Source: Chinchilla lanigera (taxonomy: Eukaryota > Chordata > Mammalia > Rodentia > Chinchillidae). From it: DNA of 64,000 bases. Position 1 is the stretch's first letter. Each line of letters starts with the position of its first letter. This document shows, one piece after another, positions 45,590 to 57,000 of the stretch. The stretch lies in assembly GCF_000276665.1 (NCBI RefSeq), contig NW_004955475.1, positions 5,795,927 through 5,859,926 of the forward strand, read 5' to 3'. The notes beneath the pieces are model-generated. The model searched no databases. It was not told the DNA's origin and saw only the letters and a program-made list of their open reading frames with translations. The translations under genes and the position numbers were made by a program.

Positions 45590-46210
45590 GGTAGTAGACA
45601 GCTATATCACTAATATCAAGGCCTCTCCAGGAATAGTCTGTACTTCGGGGAATAATTCTGTGGGTAGAATTTTCTTGGTTTGTGTCTGTCCAAAGATCTT
45701 ACCTTCCCTATTAATTGAGAGTGAGTTCTTGGTTTCTGTTTGGCTCAGTCCCCAGTCTTTTGCTGTAGGGTGTAGTGAGGTTATTACCCCAGAGCTTTCC
45801 AATATTGTTACACAGGTGAGAACAACTGATTACAATAGATATGACACCCTAGCTACAGTAGTACAAATAGTAATAAGCACAATTTAGAAACTGACCAACT
45901 CTGGTAACTATTGATTTTGTACTTTAGACCTTAGGAGCAAAGTCTATAGTCATATAACAGAATTAATCATAAATTAGGAGTGTGTATGCAAATTATTTCC
46001 CCTTATTGGAGTGGATTTACCCTGGGTTCCTCTGGACAAGACAGTTGCATGTCCTGGGTGTTTCCTGTGCTTGCTGCCCAACCCACATTGTAGGAGTATG
46101 GGCCAGGCACCAGGATCCTTCCATACTGAGGATCCCTGAATGGCAGAGGGGTTGTGGGTAGGGTTTATCCCCTCCTGCAAAGCTCAGTGTCACTCCTGTG
46201 ATGCAGGGTG
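45590..46210 (-). mobile_element. Probable L1 leader (copy B, continued), antisense
   Basis: Directly continues the sequence left of 42998 once the twin-primed insertion is removed ('..ctgtggtg' to the target sequence to 'ggtagtagac..'). G/C content is slightly higher, as in L1 leaders. No domain is expected here. The end point is uncertain. Confidence 0.5.
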
Positions 46211-46224
46211 GGGGCATCTTTTTA

Positions 46225-46440
46225 ATCAATGTCAATGTTTATTTTATTTTTCATTAACATGTATTAATTTGCATATTAATATGGTTCAGTGTGATGTTTT
46301 CATAGATGTGTACAGAATACAATGGTCAAACTGAGCTTCCTTTTATTCATCTCACAAACACACCTTGCAATTTCTTCAATCTCTAGTAATCACTATTCTC
46401 CTTTTAGGAAAACTTTCAATGTCAAATTTCTAACCTAACT
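46225..46440 (-). mobile_element. Older L1 3'-end-like fragment, antisense
   Basis: 'gttcagtgtgatgttttcat', 'gtgtacagaatacaatggtc' and '..caatttcttcaatctctagt' follow the order of older mammalian L1 3' UTRs read antisense. Confidence 0.45.
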
Positions 46441-46794
46441 TGGACAATGGTTTTGTTAATTCTATACTAATACAAAATGATAGAAAGAACTTCTTCAGTA
46501 CTTTAGTTCAAAAGCAGTCAACTCTCAAATAGCTTTTAAATACTATCAATGTTTTTTGTTCTTGTCAATGTCAATCAAAATATTTTTACAGGGGGTCTGA
46601 ATATATCAACAAAATATGCATAATTTTTGGGCATTATGATAAATCTCTTGAGCTTTACACTTTTTAAATGACCTCTAAATAATAAATATGTTTGTTTCTA
46701 AGGCAAATCATAGAAATTTTGAATTATGCATGGTAAATTTAACTAGAACATGATCAATTATAGTATTGGATGTATACATAAATTCTTATATTTA

Positions 46795-47045
46795 CAGATT
46801 TATAATCTTTTTATTTTTAAAAAATGAAAACAATAACAAAATGACAACATTGTAGACAGAATGTCTAATGAGTTATTGAAAGGAACAGTCAATGCTTAAT
46901 TTCTTTTACCAATTTTGCATGCTTATATCTGGTAATCTGAACAACTATTTTGAAAACAACAATATGCAATATAACAACCATTTTTTAATTTATAGAATCT
47001 TGTTTAGTGAAGCTCTGTATCATTTCTAATGTAGTTTTTTATTTT
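46795..47045 (+). mobile_element. L1 3'-UTR fragment, sense
   Basis: It is the reverse complement of the unit at about 36550-36760: 'aggaacagtcaatgcttaat', 'gcatgcttatatctggtaat', '..gaagctctgtatcatttcta'. Thus one L1 piece here is opposite to its neighbours. Confidence 0.75.
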
Positions 47046-47598
47046 TTAAAATTTTCTTTATTTAACTTTAATTAGTACATAATTGCAGTACATAATGATT
47101 ATATTCAATGTAGGGGATTGATACATGCACATAACATATTTTCTTCTACTTCTTTTCCCTCCTCTGACCACACCCATTTATTTTTCCTGCACCAGATTCA
47201 TTTACTTATCTTATAAGACCTTACAAAAGAAATTGACATATATATATAGATTGCAATAGAGATTTATAGGCCAAAGAACATACAAAGCATGTAAGACCAT
47301 TATATGAAATCAAAGTACACTTTTAGATACATTATTGTTGCTGCATTATAAAAACTTTTTTCTTTCCCTTTTTTCTATTATCTTTTATTTTGTCATCTAT
47401 CTCTCTCTATCATCTAAATCTATATCTATATCAAAATAAGATATTTTCATATAAGATACACTGTGATATTTAAGCTTCTGTGTCTTAGTTACTTCATTTA
47501 ATATTATAGTCTCAAGGCACATCCATTTTCCTACAAATGACACAAAGTTATCCTTTCTAAAGCACAGTAGTACTCCATTGTGTATCAATACCACATTT

Positions 47599-47599
<1 letters not shown>

Positions 47600-47631
<32 letters not shown>

Positions 47632-47769
47632 NNNNNNNNNNNNNNNNNNNNNNNNNNNNNNNNNNNNNNNNNNNNNNNNNNNNNNNNNNNNNNNNNNNNN
47701 NNNNNNNNNNNNNNNNNNNNNNNNNNNNNNNGGCAGGCGCTTTTGCCACTGAGCTAAATCCCCAGCCCC
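47600..47769 (-). mobile_element. ID-type SINE, antisense, middle missing in a gap
   Basis: A T-run (47601-47631), 100 N, then 'ggcaggcgcttttgccactg' and 'agctaaatccccagcccc'. Flanked by AATACCACATTTT at 47587-47599 and 47770-47782. Everything between is therefore one ID insertion whose middle was not assembled. Confidence 0.9.
47632..47731. other. Assembly gap (100 N)
   Basis: Exactly 100 N directly after a long T-run, a typical place for assembly failure. Judging by the other IDs, only about 40-60 bases of SINE body plus uncounted T's should be missing. Confidence 0.97.
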
Positions 47770-48076
47770 AATACCACATTTTTTTTTTATCTATTCATCT
47801 GTTAGAGGACATATAGGCTGTTTCTAAGATTTAACTCTTATGAATTGTGCTGTTATAAACATGAGTATGTATACATCACCGTGGTATGATGACTTTAAAT
47901 CTTTTGGGAAAATACTCTTTTGAGTGTGGGTAGGTCAAATGAAATGTCTCCTTTTAGTTTCTTGAGGAATCTCCACATTGATTTACATAGTGGTTGTTTC
48001 AATTGACAGTTCCAAGAGTGATGGAAAATGATTTCTTCTCTCCACAGCCTTGTCAGAATTTGTTATTGCCCGATTT

Positions 48077-48181
48077 ATTTATTTATTTATTTATTGGTTT
48101 TTCTCCGGTACCGGGAACCGAACTCACGACCTTGCGCATGCCAGGCAGGCGCTTTTGCCGCTGATCTAAATCCCCAGCCCC
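48077..48181 (-). mobile_element. ID-type SINE, antisense, with (TTTA)n tail
   Basis: TTTA-repeat tail, 'ccggtaccgggaaccgaact', '..gccgctgatctaaatcccca' and gcccc. Flanks TTGCCCGATTT (48066-48076) and TTGCCTGATTT (48182-48192) differ by one base, indicating some age. Confidence 0.92.
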
Positions 48182-48505
48182 TTGCCTGATTTCTTGATGG
48201 CAGCCATTCTTTGTTGAATGAAATGGAAGCTCAGTGTTTTAAATTTCATTTCTTGAATGACCAGTGATATGGAACATTTTCTCATGTGTTTATTGGCCAT
48301 TTCTACTTCTTTATCTCAGAAGTGTCTATTCATTTTGGATGACCATTTTTATATGGGTTTTTAAATTTGAAGTGTCTAATTTTTGAAGTTCTTTATATAT
48401 TCTATATATTAGTCCTTTTCGGAGGAGCAGCTGACAAAATTTTTTTCCATTCTGTGGGTTGTATCTTCTCTTTGTTAGTGGTTTCCTTTGCTGTGCACAT
48501 TCCTT

Positions 48506-49795
48506 AAACTACTTACATAACTACAGATGAAGAGGACAAGATGGTAATATTACTGAGAACCTGACAGAATGAGTTATGGCTTCATTGAAATACAGTGTAT
48601 ATATGCTGAAACACCTACTTAAGTGTTGAGAAAATCAATACAAAATTAATGGTTTTATTGTAGCTTGTTTTTTTGAGAGTCAAGTCAAAGTTAAGTTCTG
48701 TTTAGACAGAGTATCATTTTTTATTATAATGCCTTATTTGTGTATAAATACATTACTCTGTTCAGTGGAAAAGAGCAAATCTTTTAATTTGTGTGAGCCC
48801 TTTTTATCTCAAAGGTCCTAATTCCCCTATCTTTTCCTTCGGGTGACTAACAACGTGAATAATTCCATGAAACAGGAGAGGTGGTCCTATATTTTAAAAG
48901 GCTTAGACATACAACCCATCTCAATATCATAAAAGAATTATGACACTTGCACAATCATCCTTATGAATAATGAGTTGTTAATCTAAATCTCAAGGCATAT
49001 ACATTCTGGAAAACTAAGATTCAAGTTGTCTTCATCCAGGTCCATGAGATATTTAAATATAAAAATTAACCCCCTGCTTGTAAGCTAGGTTAGTTGGGCT
49101 ACATAGACAAACATAAATTCTAATCCAAGTATAGGAGAACATGAGACGGGGATTGTTTAAATATTATCTACATCAGATGAAGTGAAATGATGAGGAAAAT
49201 CAGTTTTAATGTTCTCAATATTTACACATTGATGATATTCTAGGGACTTATCTATATCAATAAATCTGTTAGAATACTCCTCTGAGGTCCCAAAACTGTT
49301 CCAAAATGAGCCATGAGTTTTTGGTTATGTGCCTCACCAAGATACTTTCTTAAAGTACACAGTTTACCACACTAATGTCTTATCTTCAGCCTTTCAATGA
49401 CATCTACATAAACTGCAAAAGAAGATTTTTCTTAAGAAAACATATAAAACACAGAAATATGTCATGATGAATAATTCACTGTCCCCACATTTAATGCGTT
49501 TGTAGTGCTGGATGAAAATGGAAGAAAACTATTTAGTTTGAATATTGCATTAAAAGTGAGTAGTATTGGTCATTGTCTCTAAAGCTTGATTTCCTTATTG
49601 GATTGTTATAGCTATTTAAATAGAACTAATTAATTTTAACAAGAACGAAAACCTCATGAGGCCTAGGATATTTCCCTTTTCTTTTTAAAGATATATCAAT
49701 AACAATTAGAATTACTTCTGAATCACAATAAGTGCTAAATAAATAATTCACTTGATTTAGTGGAAATAAGAAATTAGTATAGTTTATCAAATAAA
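48506..49795. other. Non-coding, no gene recognised
   Basis: AT-rich unique sequence. No open frame of note, no young repeat seen. Confidence 0.55.
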
Positions 49796-49797
49796 AT

Positions 49798-50040
49798 CTA
49801 ATCTCTGGAATCAGATAGACCTATGTTTATGTCTCTGCTTTTTACTCAATAGTTGTGTGACCTTGAACAAGTTACTTAAAGTCTCTTAAATTTTATCCTG
49901 TCTCATTCTTAAAATAGGACAATAATAGAATCTGCCTTTCAGAGTTGTTTCAATGATCAAATGAAAAAAACATTTAAAGCATATAGATCTATGACTATGC
50001 ACATAGTAAGTGTTCAATAAATGTTGTACATTGATATCAT
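49798..50040 (+). mobile_element. MIR SINE, near complete
   Basis: 'ctctggaatcagatagacct', 'gtgtgaccttgaacaagtta', '..aaaataggacaataatagaa' and 'gtaagtgttcaataaatgtt' give the full MIR order with moderate divergence. Confidence 0.8.
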
Positions 50041-50324
50041 TTCTCCCCAATACCTAAAAGTTATTTATGATATACTTGGAGTTACTGGTCTAGATGCCAA
50101 AGATAACATATATTTATAGAAGACAAAGATTCTGAAAATGTGGAAAACACTCAAGACAGGGTACATAGTGCTCTCTTATGATCTTTCTACTTCTCAGACT
50201 CAAGTATTAGTGACCTCTAGATAAAAATTCATCACAAGCATAGTATTCATCTAGGGATATTAAAGAATTCTTAAAAGTATATGTTCCTAAAATTGCAATA
50301 CTTTTACATTAATTGTAGAAATAA

Positions 50325-50622
50325 AAAATGTTGTATCTTCAGTGGAAATCAGTATGCTTGTTCCTCAAAATATTAAATATAGAGTTGCCATATGATCCAG
50401 TAAATCCACTTCTGAGTATACACTCAGTATAACTGAAATCAAGGACTCATATATTTGTAACCCACTTTTACCTCAAAAACAGAAGAATCCTAAATTTCCA
50501 TAGATGGATGAATGGACAAACAAATTTAAAAGGAAGGAAACATGTACAAACCTTGAAGACATTATGCTAACTGGAAATATCTGCTCACAAAGGGCAAATA
50601 TTGTGTTATTTCACTTATAAAC
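50325..50622 (+). mobile_element. L1 3' end, sense, 5'-truncated
   Basis: 'tgccatatgatccagtaaat', 'atggatgaatggacaaacaa' and '..ggcaaatattgtgttatttc' are L1 ORF2 C-terminal phrases in sense orientation. It ends where an R-family repeat begins. Confidence 0.72.
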
Positions 50623-50624
50623 CT

Positions 50625-50945
50625 TTCCTTCCTTTGTTTTGGGCATTGGGTATTTTGTCTCAGCAATGAGAGAAAAGTAATCAAGACAGGGGGCATAGCA
50701 GAAAGACATCACAGAGAAAGAGTCCATGGCAGGGCAGGCATAACGCAGCAAGTAGCAGCAGCAAGCCTCTCTTTCCCTTTTTTCCCATTCAGACTGCAAG
50801 CCTTTCTGGTGGTGCCACTCACACCCAGGGTGGGCCTCCCCCATTACTCACACCCAGAACTAAATGCTAAATCTATTAGTTGACTGATTTACTTTTCACA
50901 CCCTTAATCCAAATTCAGACACCCTATGTTGAGCTTTCTGCAAAA
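50625..50945 (-). mobile_element. Rodent interspersed repeat, family R (copy 3), antisense
   Basis: The reverse complement of 51715-52040: '..aataccc' near 50650, 'cagcaatgagagaaaagtaa' and 'acacccagggtgggcctccc'. The two copies are about 1 kb apart in opposite orientations. Confidence 0.75.
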
Positions 50946-51710
50946 AGCCTTACCTATGAATGTATCAGGATTTGGGAGGACACCGAGATAAAAAGCATAA
51001 TAACCTGCATCACAAGGGCATTATGAGCATTTGATTAAGATACTGTGTATGAAAATTCAAGATGATGTAGAGTTCACACAGAAGATTGTAAATCATATTA
51101 ACCTAATTATATTATGACAGATTTTGAGACAATGTTTCAACTCTACTATAGTGGAAACTGTTTAGAAATGGAATAGGCAAGGGAAGTACTAGAAGATGCT
51201 AAACTATTTGGAGGAAATAGGATGAAACAAGTCAAAGTGGAAAGACAAAAAGTGGCATTGTTCACTTAAGTAATACTAATCTGCACCTCAGTTGTTTTTG
51301 ATCTGAAAAGTGAAGAAATTAATAGTATCTGGCTTATATAGTTATTCTTCACTGTTCCACCAAGAAATTTTTATTGCACACTTCATATCTGCCAGATACT
51401 GTGCTTGGGTGTATTAAAAATAGCAGTAAACAAGATAGGCGTATATTCTTCCCTCACAGAACTTCCATTCAAGTTTCCATAATGTAAATATGTTTAAAAG
51501 ACTTGATGCATCATTCTATAATTTATGCCTTCTTCACAGAAAATAGAAGTTTAAGTGAAATAGGCATGTCTAATGTATTTTACCTTTATTGAGGTTTTAA
51601 ATGCCCAAATGTCTAGGTACACATATGTCACCTCTTGTTTGACTGTAGATAGCTGAATTAAAAGTGATTTTAAATGTGTTTTTGTACTGCGCAGTATACT
51701 TGGGTACATG

Positions 51711-52088
51711 AATGTCTTGGTTACTTTTCTTTCATTGCTGAGAAAAAATACCTGATGCCCAAAATTAAAGAAGGAAAGGTTTATTTAGCTAACAGTTTGT
51801 GGAGGTTTCAGTCCATCCTCAGCTGGCTCCAAGGCAGGGTGGCACAGCAGAGGAGCAACAGTTCATGGTTTCAGAAGACAACAAGAACAACAAAAGCAAA
51901 AACAGAAGAGTGAGAGAGCAAGCCTCTTTCCCTCCCTTATATTGCATGCAAGCTACCCTGCCCAGAGTGGGTGTAGCACTCACACCTACAATTGCAGCAA
52001 TGGACCATGAGTCAATCACAAACTCTAAAAGACCTTCTCTTTGACTGCATGAGGCTTTGGGTGGGCATATTGACACAAACCATAACAA
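51711..52088 (+). mobile_element. Rodent interspersed repeat, family R (copy 4)
   Basis: 'tcttggttacttttctttca', 'gctgagaaaaaatacctgat', 'ggaaaggtttatttagctaa' and '..cacaaaccataaca'. It is the best copy, about 375 bp, beginning TG and ending CA as an LTR would. The frames at 51674-52044 lie inside it and are not genes. Confidence 0.75.
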
Positions 52089-52661
52089 TGCGTTAATGAG
52101 TTTCTAAAATCATCAGAGCTGAATGGTTTCCTCTTGTGATATTTTTCTTTATAGGGCAAAGACAATGGGGATTCATGTACCTGGACTATGCTCTGGAATA
52201 AGAAATGCCAGGGTAAATATCACTGCATACTCCATGTATTTCAAATGACGAAATGCCATGCTTTAATATGAAGCAAATCGAATACAGATTGTGGGGAAAA
52301 GGAGTATAATGTGGAGATAGAGCTCCTTCTTTGCTAATGCCCTGAGTGTAGAGACTGATAAACAGAAAGCTGGGTCACTGAAAAATTCAATCGACTCCAT
52401 GAAAGACCATCCAGGTCAGTCATCTACCAGAGAAAGGAGTTTGAAATGCTTTGCAAATAGAAGGAAGAAAAAACGAAAACTGGCAATCCCCCAACTCCCC
52501 ATCTGTGCAGTGTGGGACAGTGTTGAGATGAGGGCTAGACAGAGTTTGTGGAAAGGGGAATTGGAACTGGAAAATTTGAAAAACTAAGGAATCATTTTGA
52601 GATTGCAAACTGAAAAATTGTTTTTCCTTTTTAACTGAAAAAGTAAAACTAATTTAGTATG

Positions 52662-52954
52662 GCCATTTCTTCTTCCTCCTCTTCCTCCTCCTCATCCTCC
52701 TCCTCCTCCTCTTCTTCTTCTTCTTCTTCTTCTTCTCATTCTCCTTCTTCTTGTTCTTCTTGTTCTTGTTCTTGTTCTTCTTGTTCTTGTTCTTCTTGTT
52801 CTTCTTGTTCTTCTTCTTGTTCTTCTTGTTCTTCTTCTTGTTCTTCTTGTTCTTGTTCTTGTTCTTGTTCTTGTTCTTCTTCTTCTTCTTCTTCTTCTTC
52901 TTCTTCTTCTTCTTCTTCTTCTTCTTCTTTCTTTTCTTTCTTTCCTTCCTTCCT

Positions 52955-53015
<61 letters not shown>

Positions 53016-53022
53016 TTCTTCT
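52662..53022 (+). repeat. About 350-bp polypyrimidine tract, (TCC)n-(TTC)n-(TTCTTG)n-(TTTC)n
   Basis: The plus strand is almost entirely C/T apart from regular G in TTCTTG units. Order: TCC/TTC (52662-52735), TTCTTG and TTCTTCTTG mixtures (52744-52875), TTC (52876-52928), TTTC (52929-53012), TTC (53013-53022). The 114-138 codon frames through it encode single-residue repeats (Ser, Phe/Leu, Glu/Lys) and are artefacts. Confidence 0.95.
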
Positions 53023-53271
53023 TCTCTGCTACATTTGGCTCGATCATAAAATTGTCAAGGCAATAAACTTCTTTCTGCATAAAGGAAGAGGGGTTGATGT
53101 GGGTGGGAACAATAGAATCAAAACTAGCCTGACTCTTGGTGCCTGCAAGGCTGGGAGGAATTATTAGGCATATTGCTAACAGGTATAATACAACAACAAC
53201 AACACCAAAAAGTCAGGGACTTTTGAATTTGAGATAATGGGATATAATCTAGAACATACTTGAATCATTCT

Positions 53272-53375
53272 TTTTTTTGGTTTTGTGTTTTGTTTTTTTT
53301 GATACCAGGGATCAAACTCAGGACCTTGTTCTTGTGAGGCAGGTGCTTGTGCCACTGAGCTATATCCCCAGCCCT
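53272..53375 (-). mobile_element. ID-type SINE, antisense, 13-bp target duplication
   Basis: TTTTG-rich tail, 'gataccagggatcaaactca', '..gagctatatccccagccc'. Perfect flanks CTTGAATCATTCT at 53259-53271 and 53376-53388, outside any L1. Confidence 0.93.
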
Positions 53376-53638
53376 CTTGAATCATTCTAATAGGATGCAG
53401 TTCACAGTTTACACACTGATTGATTTAATTATTGCTTTTTAAATTATAGAACAGAGATATTCTCATTGATAGGTTTACTCATTATTTATGATATTTTGAG
53501 TTAGCAAGGCTGACTCACCTAATACTCAGTATTCTCCCTAATAATAATTATGGTCATATCATCTATATGGACTGCAAGTTTAAGGAAATAGGTACAGATT
53601 CCATTTTTTCCTCACAGATGAAAATGAATTGAACTCTT

Positions 53639-53726
53639 TTTTTTTTTTTTTCTGGTACCAAGAATTGAACTCACGACCTCGTGCTTGCCAGGCAGGCGCT
53701 GTGCCACTGAGCTAAATCTCCAGTCC
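53639..53726 (-). mobile_element. ID-type SINE, antisense, 10-bp target duplication
   Basis: T-run, 'ctggtaccaagaattgaact', '..gagctaaatctccagtcc'. Flanks TTGAACTCTT at 53629-53638 and 53727-53736. Confidence 0.92.
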
Positions 53727-53797
53727 TTGAACTCTTAATTAAATTTACTGAATAGTCTGAACCAAGGAGAGTTTCCCTCAGGCCTCAACACTAGGAA

Positions 53798-54545
53798 GAT
53801 TTTTTTTTTTAAATAAAAGGAAGAAAACATTAACAAACAGACAACCTTCTACAAAATAGCAAAAGAACAGTACAGACAATACAGAGTTACAAAGTGGTAG
53901 GAAATTAACAATGCTTGTTGTGTTACATATTGATATCTTCAAAATGGTTTCTCATGAAAACAGATAGAGATATGCAATATTGATCAATGAAGGACTCATT
54001 GACAGTTTCTTTCAGCAAAGAAATAGAAGACAGTAGAACAACTATGTTAACTATCCTGCATATACATACATACAAAATTTCTCCTTCTTTCCCTTCTCTT
54101 TTCCCACATCCCAGTTGCCCTTTACCCTGGAGTGTTTTCCTATCATTTCACAATATCTATCATACCTCCTAGTTTAAATTAACTCTTTCAGGTTTTACAC
54201 TAGTGAGACAATGCGGTGCTTGCACATGCAGGTCTGATTTATTTCACTTATGAGTATCATCTCTAGTTGTGACCATTTACCTATAAAGGCCTCCAGTTTA
54301 TCTTTCTTTACAGCTGAGTAATATTCCATTATATAAAAGTACCACAATTTTCTTATCCAAGCCTTGGTGGATGGACATTTGCGTTGCTTCCACAATTTAA
54401 CAATTACAAATTGTGCTGCTATGAACATGGGTGCACATATATCTCTGTGACATGAGTTTTGAGATCTTCTGGGAAAATACCCAGAAGGGGAATAGCTGGG
54501 TTGAATGGGACCTCTAGACCTAGTTTTCTGAGGAATCTAGGCAGG
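53798..54545 (-). mobile_element. 5'-truncated L1, antisense
   Basis: T-tail at 53800, 3' UTR ('acaaagtggtaggaaattaa' at 53890), '..acactagtgagacaatgcgg', ORF2 C-terminus ('gagtaatattccattatata', 'cagaaggggaatagctgggt'). Ends near 54545 at 'gaggaatcta'. The frame at 54195-54428 is ORF2-derived. Confidence 0.85.
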
Positions 54546-56550
54546 TACTTTTTCCCTTAGCAACTGGTTTGCTTTTATCTTATGGACAATAAAATTTGTG
54601 CAATTGTTTATTGCTTCCTCTTTGCATTGCATTTGTGATTAACCTTAAGGTAACTTACAGTACATCACAAAAGGTATTTTATTTATTAACTTCACCATTG
54701 GCTTAATCTTCTTTCCCCCATTTTCCATTTCCTTATTTTATTCATACTTTATCCTTCATAGGCTTCTAGAAGCTACCAAAATTTAAATCAATATTGGAAA
54801 ACATCTACGGATGTACATTTTTGTTATATTTAACATGAAATCACCATAACAATATGTCATAAATGACAGAGAGCTCATTCCTTTCTAAAAACTTAAGAAT
54901 ATTGCAAGAGGGTTCAGCCACTCAAGATTGGTAATTGGACGAAGCTATGTCTACTAAGGCAGTTATAAATGAGGTGCAAAAGTATCTTTAAGGAAGTTGG
55001 GGTTTGGATTTTTCAAAGGATTAGCTGATGATAGTCCTAGTTGTAAAGTAGTCCAAGATAAAAAGAGAAAATGGGATCACAAAAAATAAAAATTGAGTGC
55101 TAAATTTAATATCTATCTACAAATTTGAAACCTATCACTATTATTGGTTTGTTGAATTAATTAGGGAACTTGCCCCATCCTTCAAACTGTTTCATTATTT
55201 GGAGAATGGAGATTAAATTAAATATTTCTAATGTATTTCCTCACTTTGGCTTCCCATGCTTAGTAAGATGTAATAAAAAGGGTACTGATCTGGAATTAAG
55301 ATTGGTGGGTTCTGCTTCTGGCTCTAACATTGATTTGATTGGGAACAGTAGAAAATATTTGAAAGGGATAGTGAATTTGATGTGAAAGCATTTGCAATAT
55401 GAGCAAGATTATAAATTTTTAGTTACTAGTCAGTAAAATACAAGTGGCAACTTTACAGATGATGAATTGTACAATTCAAAGCTCTTTGCTGTGGGAGAAA
55501 GTCAGTTTTTCAGTTCTTGGACTCAAATGCAGAATATCTTATGTCATAACCTTATAGTCTCAGGATTAGAAGGAATCGTAAAAGTCATAGTCTGACATTA
55601 AATGAAATACTTGACATCCTCTTTAACATCCAAAGCACAGTAAATATCACTAGCAAGTGTCCCTTAAGTCTCTTCTTCTATACATAAAATTATATAAATC
55701 TTACTACCCACCTAATCAGCCAGTTTTATACTTATGTATTTAGTTGTTAAAAATATTTTTTTTCATATTGTGTCTGAAGGCATTTGTACCTAGGGCAACA
55801 CAAATCACACATCCCTTACCTAACACACTTCACTTTTACCTTTGTGTGTAAGATCTTAAAATCTTGCAATCAGGATTATTCTGGTGTATTGGTAGAAATG
55901 CATGTGTCCCACATAGTATAAATTGAGTTACATTTTTAAGGATTAATATACTTTTTTCTCATTATCCTTTCATAGTGTTTGAAATTTTATCCATTTCAGA
56001 TTAAACATGCCAACTTGTATATCTATTGTCTCTCAACTAGAGTTCTTTAATTACTAGCTGTATACTAAGCACTGACCGTCTCCAGAATCAATCCATCATG
56101 TGTGTTTTCTTCAAACTAGCTAATCTACAACCACTTCAGGAAAGCCTAAGGAATAATGTCCATGGATTTAATAAAGATGTAGTCCCACAAGTCCCTCCCT
56201 CATTCTCATTAATTGAGCTTTCTGGTCATCCAGACTTCCAATAGGCCTCCCACTGACACATCTTACCGCTTTGGGACTGATGAGTCGTAAATGTATTCTG
56301 TTTCATGCAGTTTGGTTTTGATTCATTGTATTTCACAAGATATATATACCTGAATTTAAACTTTTTCTGGTCAGGGCATTCTCTTGTGGAGTGACTATGT
56401 TACCAGGAATACACTGGACCTAAATCAAACCCAGAGTCTGAGAGCATGAAAACAAGATTCCTTGAGAAAAATATCTTTGTGTGGATTAGACATATACTGG
56501 AGTTGTTAGGATATACATGAGGATAAAGTGAAAACACTCATGACCAAATC
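54546..56550. other. Non-coding, no gene recognised
   Basis: AT-rich, mostly unique. A 71-codon frame at 55170-55385 shows no domain. I recognise no SINE or young L1. Confidence 0.55.
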
Positions 56551-56554
56551 ATTT

Positions 56555-57000
56555 CTGGTAATAGGTTCTCTCAAAAGAGACTTTTTTGTGAAAGAGCAGT
56601 ACTTTGTTGTGTATAAATACCATATTTTCTTTATCCATTCATCTGTTGATGGGCATATGGGCCACTTCCAAGATGATTTAGCTATTATGAATCGTGTTGC
56701 TATAAACAGGGGTATGCACATATCACTATAGTATGATGCCTTTAACTCTTTCAGGAAGTTATCTAGAAGAAGAATAGCTGGGTCAAATGGAATTTCTAGC
56801 TTCAGGGTTTTTTAAAAAAATGAATTTCCTTACTGGTTGTACCAGTTTGTAGGAAAATGGACACATCTCAAGACCATAATACTAGGTGAAATAAATCAGA
56901 CACACAAGTTAAAATATCTCATGGTTTCTCTTACATGAGAAACCCTGAGTAAAAATAAAGAGCAAAATAAAAGATAGATAATAGTGATATAGGGGAAAGA
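56555..57000 (+). mobile_element. 5'-inverted L1 3' end
   Basis: 56555-56848 is antisense ORF2 C-terminus ('tttatccattcatctgttga', 'agaagaatagctgggtcaaa'). From about 56850 the sequence turns to sense L1 ('ggaaaatggacacatctcaa', 'ctaggtgaaataaatcagac', 'catggtttctcttacatgag'). These two pieces are neighbours in L1 but face opposite ways, as expected for twin priming. The ends and a target duplication were not resolved. Confidence 0.7.

Larger units (their letters stand above)
47050..48505 (-). mobile_element. 5'-truncated L1, antisense, with two IDs
   Basis: The 3' region (47050-47470) precedes ORF2 C-terminal sequence (47500-48505; 'tagtactccattgtgtatca', 'catctgttagaggacatata'). Interrupted by ID copies at 47600-47769 (with the N gap) and 48077-48181. 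Confidence 0.78.

Noticed and set aside
52659..53167. Open frames of 114-138 codons on both strands (poly-Ser, Phe/Leu, Glu/Lys)
   Set aside because: They translate a trinucleotide/tetranucleotide repeat; every frame is open because the repeat lacks stop codons.
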